Shown: positions 8,787 through 12,829 of the stretch, one piece after another | How the letters are laid out: each line of letters starts with the position of its first letter | Numbering within the stretch: position 1 is the first letter of the stretch | Assembly (NCBI GenBank): GCA_964558295.1 | Contig: CAZLDQ010000164.1 | Span: forward strand, 1-12,829 | DNA from: JBDKTH01 sp964558295 | Lineage (GTDB): Bacteria; Planctomycetota; Planctomycetia; Pirellulales; Thermoguttaceae | Length of the DNA stretch: 12,829 nt | Direction: 5' to 3' | Notes under the pieces: generated by a model | The model's input: only the letters and a program-made list of their open reading frames with translations | Told to the model about the DNA's origin: nothing | The model's database searches: none | Position numbers and translations under genes: made by a program

Positions 8787-10405
8787 TTACCATCTCCTTC
8801 CAATTTCTCGCCGGACGCTTTCATGCCACGCCATGGGGCCGACACGTCAATGAGGGTGCGGTGGAGTGGCCGCCGTCGCCCTGGCGCATCCTTCGGGCGA
8901 TCATTGCCACCTGGAAACGCACGCTGCCTGATGTGCCAGAAGCAGAGGTCAAGCCTATCCTTGAGAAGCTTGCCGCCCCGCCGCAGTTCGTGCTGCCGCC
9001 AGCTTCGACCGGCCACACTCGCCACTACATGCCATGGTTCAAGAAAGGACCCGACGATCGGACCCTCGTCTTCGATACCTTTGTGGCTGTCTCGCGAGAG
9101 GCTGAGCTTTGGATCTGCTGGCCGGATGTGTCGCTCGATTCAATACAATCAAAAACGCTCGGGTGTATCTTGGCGAATCTGAACACCCTGGGCCGCTCTG
9201 AATCTTGGTGCGATGCAACCCTCCATGATGCCGTGGAGATTCCCGAAGGATGCGAAGCTTCGGTGCGATGCTGTGTCCCGCTGGATGACCACAACCTACC
9301 GCCTGACTGTGAAATCGTCCGCCTATTGTGCCCCGATCCATCACGGGCGTTCGCCGACGACCATGTTGTGATTGTCAAGACCACAGGGCGTGGGAAGAAC
9401 AAGCAGATGGTTGAGCAACGTTCGACGATCTACGATCCCGCGTGGAACATCTGCATGGAGACTCTGCAACTGCACAGAGAACGGTGGTCCGATCCGCCTG
9501 GCGCATGCTGGGTTCAATATGCCCGCCCGCGCGATTGTTTCAAGATCGAACCGCGATCACGTCCGTCACGGCCGAAGGACCAGCCGCGCATCCAGGTCGC
9601 TCGCTATACGCTTGACTCGACCGTCCTGCCGCTGGTTACGGAAACGCTGCCGGTTGCTGAGACTGTGCGGCGCGCGCTGATGGGGATCTACGGCCGCTTG
9701 ACGGAGAGCAACGGCATCCGGGGCCGATCCGTCGTCTTCTCCGGCAAAGACGAGCATGGGCAGCCGTTGGCCGGTCATTCACATGCCTATTATCTGCCGA
9801 CCGATGAGGACGGCGATGGCCGCCTGGATCACCTGACCGTCTTCGCCTGGGACGGCTTTGACGACACTGAACGGCTCGCCCTCGATCGCCTGCGTGAACT
9901 CCGCACAGGCCGCGAAGGCGAAGAGCGTCATCCATTGCGTGTGCTCTTGCTGGGCATGGGTACCCTGGATGAGTACAAACCCGGGCCGTTGCGGGCAGCG
10001 CAAGTCTGGGTTTCCGCCACCCCCTACCTTGCCACGCGTTTCGCAAAGACACGCGGGCGAAACAGGGTTGACCTCGGTTCCCCAGAGGCACGGACGGCAT
10101 TCCTCATTAAGGATCTGCGTGAACAATTGAAGGTTACCTTGCCGAACGTGGACGCGGAACAAATTCAGGTCGAGCCAGTTTGGGACGCGAATCGCGTGTT
10201 CAAGGTTGGGGGCCGTTGGCGGACCATCCAATTCAAGCGGTATCGTCGCAAAGCCTCCGACGACGGGAGCCGGCGCCTCGCCGGGGCATTTCGATTGACC
10301 TTCCCAACCGCAGCATCCGGGCCAATCTGTCTGGGTCACTCATCCCATTTCGGGATGGGACTGTTCCTGCCGCTCATTGAAGACTCGCCAAAGGATTGGA
10401 GCTAA
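8783..10405 (+). CDS. csb2: Type I-G Cas5-Cas6 fusion protein Csb2 (GSU0054 family)
   Basis: The 540-residue protein combines a Cas5-like N-terminal RAMP domain, which caps the 5' handle of crRNA, with a Cas6-like C-terminal RAMP domain, which processes pre-crRNA. The N-terminus FLAGRFHATPWGRHVNEG then EWPPSPWRILRAI is typical. A central block HSHAYYLP followed by DEDGDGRLDHL (residues 332-350) is characteristic of the family as I know it and resembles a calcium-binding loop. The C-terminal GHSSHFGMG (518-526) matches the glycine-rich loop of Cas6; His519 or His522 might be catalytic, which is inference. The start overlaps the csb1 stop (ATGA), with GAGGA nine bases upstream. It is the only Cas6-like protein in the window and could therefore also serve the type III genes downstream. 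Confidence 0.92.
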   Translation: MITISFQFLAGRFHATPWGRHVNEGAVEWPPSPWRILRAIIATWKRTLPDVPEAEVKPILEKLAAPPQFVLPPASTGHTRHYMPWFKKGPDDRTLVFDTFVAVSREAELWICWPDVSLDSIQSKTLGCILANLNTLGRSESWCDATLHDAVEIPEGCEASVRCCVPLDDHNLPPDCEIVRLLCPDPSRAFADDHVVIVKTTGRGKNKQMVEQRSTIYDPAWNICMETLQLHRERWSDPPGACWVQYARPRDCFKIEPRSRPSRPKDQPRIQVARYTLDSTVLPLVTETLPVAETVRRALMGIYGRLTESNGIRGRSVVFSGKDEHGQPLAGHSHAYYLPTDEDGDGRLDHLTVFAWDGFDDTERLALDRLRELRTGREGEERHPLRVLLLGMGTLDEYKPGPLRAAQVWVSATPYLATRFAKTRGRNRVDLGSPEARTAFLIKDLREQLKVTLPNVDAEQIQVEPVWDANRVFKVGGRWRTIQFKRYRRKASDDGSRRLAGAFRLTFPTAASGPICLGHSSHFGMGLFLPLIEDSPKDWS

Positions 10406-10409
10406 GACC

Positions 10410-12032
10410 ATGCTGATCTTCGCATCGCTCTCCGGTATCCAAGACTTTCTGTTCGACGTCCGCGAAACGGGCGGTGGCCAAGCTCGTGCCTTGCGCTATC
10501 GGTCGTTTCGCATCCAACTCATTGCGGAATGTGTCGCGGAACGGCTCCTGGCGGCCGCCGGTCTGTCCAAAGACCACCTGCTCTTCAACGCGGCGGCCAA
10601 GGTGTGCATCGATGCCGGCGCTCTCGACAGGAATTCTCAGGAAGCGGTACGCCACACCGCCTGCGATATGGCCCGCAGTTTGGTGCACCAGACACAGGGC
10701 CGTCTTCGCTTGGCCTGGGCCATTGTGCCTTCCGCGGATGGTTTTGGACAGACTTTTGAACGCGGCAACAGACTGCTGGCCACCGCCAAACTCCAACCTC
10801 TTCGTGAGTTGGCGACAGCAGATCGAGAATCGGCTGCCTGGCCTGAGGACGCCCTGGTCCTGCCGCAGACGTGGAGTGCGGACGCTGAAGCAGAGAATGA
10901 CACAGATTTGGGCCGACGCTTGGCCAACGCCAATTGGATGTCGATGTACAGTGGCCATGAATCCAAGGATGGAAAAGTCGAAGTCCTCGGCCTGAGACTG
11001 GCCCTTTCAGACACTCCCCCCCAAGACAGCAAGGACCTCATCGCGTACAGTCGCCTCGGTGGGTCGGAATCACCCCCGCCGGATATGGCGCCGTCCAAGT
11101 TCCGTGCCCGACGACTTGCACGACATATCCCCAAAGATGAGTACGGCTATCCTGTTGAGTTCCTCGATCTTGCGAACAAGGCTCGTGGTGCGCCCATGCT
11201 CGGCGTGCTCAAGGCCGATGCTGATTCTCTGGGAAAGGCCATAGCAAAAATCCTCGAAGACGCCACTGACGCCAAGCCTCTGCAGAAGGTCAGCGAGGCT
11301 TTGGACAGGTTCTTTGCGGAGACCCTGGAGGACGAAAAGCAGTGTACCGGTTCCCCTTGGAACAGCATCTACACCGTCTTCTCCGGTGGCGACGACCTCC
11401 TGGCCGTGGGGCCTTGGGATATCGTGCTGGACTTCGCCTGGCGTGTTCGGTCGCTCTTTGACCAGACCTTCGGATACAAGTCCGAAAGGTCGTGTTCGCA
11501 CCAGCCCCTCACGATCAGCGCCGGCGTGGCCATCATCAAACCCCGCTACCCGATCCACTTGGCGGCGCAACAGGCCGAGAACCTCCTTGAACAGGCCAAA
11601 CACGAACGTGCGTCGCAGGCTTCCTCCCCCAAGGACCGGTGTTCCGCCTTGGGGGCTCTGTGGAAATGGAAAGACCATGAGACGATCATCCGGTCGGGCA
11701 AGCAACTGGCCGACTGGGTGGACGCCGGTACTGTCCAGAGAGGCTGGCTTCACACGCTGCTGCAACTGGCGATGCTGCGCCGAGGCCGGGCCGGTCCTGA
11801 GTACAAGGATGTACATCCGGCTGTCGCCACCAGCCGTCTGGCCTACCATATTGCCCGTAACTGGCCCAAACCGGGCGATGGGGACGAACGACGACGAGCA
11901 GCCCGGGCCTGGGCCGACACTCTCTTGAGAGAGTTTGACTGTTTCGACACGACGTCGCATTGTGAAACTGTTTATCTGCCTGCCATTGTGCGTTACGCAC
12001 TCTTGGCCACGCGAGGGAGAACCGAGGAGTAG
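10410..12032 (+). CDS. cas10: Type III CRISPR protein Cas10 (Csm1-like), lacking the HD domain
   Basis: The 540-residue product begins directly at the first Palm domain (LIFASLSGIQDFLF, with SGIQ at residues 8-11; then ALRYRSFRIQLIAE). This equals a Csm1 from which the ~200-residue N-terminal HD nuclease is absent. The second Palm domain has KADADSLG (268-275) and an intact cyclase motif FSGGDD (GGDD 326-329), followed by LTISAGVAI. The C-terminal ~150 residues are helical, like Csm1 domain D4. The usual Cys-rich zinc-binding segment between the Palm domains is not seen, and the first-Palm glycine motif reads NAAAK. Predicted role: target-RNA-activated cyclic oligoadenylate synthase without ssDNase activity. 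ATG 10410 is preferred (GGAG eight bases upstream, four bases after csb2); an earlier in-frame ATG at 10377 would overlap csb2 and add 11 unconserved residues. Confidence 0.9.
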   Translation: MLIFASLSGIQDFLFDVRETGGGQARALRYRSFRIQLIAECVAERLLAAAGLSKDHLLFNAAAKVCIDAGALDRNSQEAVRHTACDMARSLVHQTQGRLRLAWAIVPSADGFGQTFERGNRLLATAKLQPLRELATADRESAAWPEDALVLPQTWSADAEAENDTDLGRRLANANWMSMYSGHESKDGKVEVLGLRLALSDTPPQDSKDLIAYSRLGGSESPPPDMAPSKFRARRLARHIPKDEYGYPVEFLDLANKARGAPMLGVLKADADSLGKAIAKILEDATDAKPLQKVSEALDRFFAETLEDEKQCTGSPWNSIYTVFSGGDDLLAVGPWDIVLDFAWRVRSLFDQTFGYKSERSCSHQPLTISAGVAIIKPRYPIHLAAQQAENLLEQAKHERASQASSPKDRCSALGALWKWKDHETIIRSGKQLADWVDAGTVQRGWLHTLLQLAMLRRGRAGPEYKDVHPAVATSRLAYHIARNWPKPGDGDERRRAARAWADTLLREFDCFDTTSHCETVYLPAIVRYALLATRGRTEE

Positions 12033-12036
12033 CCCA

Positions 12037-12829
12037 ATGAATCCATATGGAAAGCCTCAAAAAACCAGCCCTGGAGACCATCATCGCAGCCGTTCAGATC
12101 AGTCGTCGGCTCCGTCTCTGAACAGACTCTGGCCCGACTATCTCAACGGCGGTTACTTTGACGGACAAGGTAATCTGAAGATTGAAAACGTCAGTCGGGA
12201 AAAGGTGGAGCCGCTGGTGAAGGCGATGTGCTCGGAGGGGGGAGGTCTGACCCCCCACCAGATCCGCCGCTACTTCGGTCACTGCCGGGCGGTCGAGCCG
12301 CGATGCACGGCCTCCGGTGCTGCCTGGGCCCGCGGAGGGCCCGAGGGCCGGCAGCTGGCCGAGATGACCAATGCCGGCGGTACGGAGAACATCGACTCGG
12401 TGACGTATGGCCAGGTGGAGTCGTGGTGCGCGGGCGCTCGCCTCGGCGTGGCCATGACGGAGGCCGCGCGGCTCAACGCGGGGGCGAAGAACCTCGAGTC
12501 ACTCCGGGTGACCGCGGAGGCGGCGAAAAAGCAGCTGGCCGAGGCGCTGGAGCGGACCGCGGACCAGCGCGCCGTGGCGTTCATGAGCGATCAGGACTCG
12601 CTGCTCAGCCAGTTGTGGAACTGGTCGACGGTGGCGCTCGACTGCTCGCTCGAACTCGAGCCGCTGCTCACGGAGAGCGCCGAGGTCAACCGGGCATTGG
12701 CGATCGACGCGATCGCGGCGACGGCGCAGGCCGGTCCGAACGCGGGAGCGATCAGGGCTTCGTGCAAGATGCCACCGGCGGGTACCTTGCTGCCGGTGTT
12801 GAAGACGGTGAACAACGTCATCAACGGTT
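12037..12829 (+). CDS. Csm2-like small subunit N-terminus fused in frame to an unrecognised GC-rich tail (3' truncated)
   Basis: The frame starts at ATG 12037, four bases after cas10, with GAGGAG seven bases upstream (12024-12029), and stays open for 264 codons to the window edge. Residues 1-30 are polar and probably disordered. Residues 31-87 resemble type III-A Csm2 (LWPDYLNGGYFDG, then EPLVKAM, then LTPHQIRRYFGHCRAVE at 71-87, the usual helix-turn-helix start of Csm2). Csm2 normally ends near 120-160 residues with further helices; here the similarity stops near residue 88. The rest (from about 12298) is an Ala- and Leu-rich helical sequence (for example AEAAKKQLAEALERTADQ at 160-177) that I do not recognise. 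Base composition rises sharply at the same place: sampled 60-base blocks go from 50-58% to about 60-82% G+C. Genuine fusion and assembly chimera both remain possible. The position after cas10 supports the Csm2 call for the first part. Confidence 0.6.
   Translation, partial: MNPYGKPQKTSPGDHHRSRSDQSSAPSLNRLWPDYLNGGYFDGQGNLKIENVSREKVEPLVKAMCSEGGGLTPHQIRRYFGHCRAVEPRCTASGAAWARGGPEGRQLAEMTNAGGTENIDSVTYGQVESWCAGARLGVAMTEAARLNAGAKNLESLRVTAEAAKKQLAEALERTADQRAVAFMSDQDSLLSQLWNWSTVALDCSLELEPLLTESAEVNRALAIDAIAATAQAGPNAGAIRASCKMPPAGTLLPVLKTVNNVING

Noticed and set aside
10377..10409. ATG 10377 as the cas10 start, overlapping csb2 by 29 bases
   Set aside because: The Palm-domain similarity starts right at ATG 10410, which has GGAG at good spacing. 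The 11 extra residues are the out-of-frame end of csb2.
12279..12824. Two minus-strand open frames (101 and 77 codons) at the right end
   Set aside because: They lie opposite the + frame that continues from the Csm2-like start. Their Ser/Ala/Arg-rich translations are typical of shadows in GC-rich coding DNA, whereas the + frame gives a normal helical protein composition.
1..12829. CRISPR array, tRNA or insertion sequence
   Set aside because: Reading both strands I saw no regularly spaced direct repeats, no tRNA-like cloverleaf sequence, and no transposase frame with terminal inverted repeats.

Overview
The window is GC-rich bacterial DNA, about 60% G+C by eye. It carries one broken-off secreted-type protease gene followed by a long one-directional CRISPR-Cas operon. 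Nothing in it fixes the taxon. A gingipain-like protease with FG-GAP repeats beside a type I-G system would suit a Gram-negative or Planctomycetota-like environmental bacterium, but that is a weak inference. All genes called are on the + strand.

Layout. Positions 2-2326 hold the 3' part of a gene for a multidomain protein: FG-GAP/VCBS-like repeats, then a peptidase C25 (gingipain-like) domain, then a beta-rich C-terminus. Positions 2327-2836 are about 510 bases without a convincing intact gene. They hold a short open frame that looks like a gene remnant, a good sigma-70-type promoter (TATAAT at 2663-2668) and a small hairpin in the predicted leader. From 2837 to 10405 lies a complete type I-G (formerly I-U) interference cassette: cas3 with a C-terminal HD nuclease, csx17 (cas8g), csb1 (cas7) and csb2 (cas5-cas6 fusion). 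These four genes are joined by ATGA stop/start overlaps. At 10410-12032, four bases after csb2, comes a cas10 gene of type III (Csm1-like). It has an intact GGDD cyclase motif but no HD nuclease domain. Four bases after that starts an open frame whose first ~87 residues resemble the type III-A small subunit Csm2. From about 12290 the same frame runs on into an unrelated, much more GC-rich, helix-rich sequence to the window end.

How the genes fit together. The first four proteins should form a crRNA-guided DNA-targeting complex: Csb2 for crRNA processing and 5'-handle binding, Csb1 as backbone, Csx17 as large subunit, Cas3 for unwinding and degradation. Cas10 and the Csm2-like protein belong to RNA-sensing type III complexes, where Cas10 makes cyclic oligoadenylate second messengers. 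Their placement in the same apparent transcript makes this a composite I-G/III locus. Csb2 carries the only Cas6-like domain visible and could supply crRNA to both halves. No cas1, cas2, cas4, CRISPR array, csm3/4/5 or cOA-activated effector is visible; these may lie beyond the edges.

The main points for a second look are the I-G/Cas10 operon, the reduced Cas10, and the abrupt composition change inside the last gene. That change is either a novel fusion or an assembly chimera.
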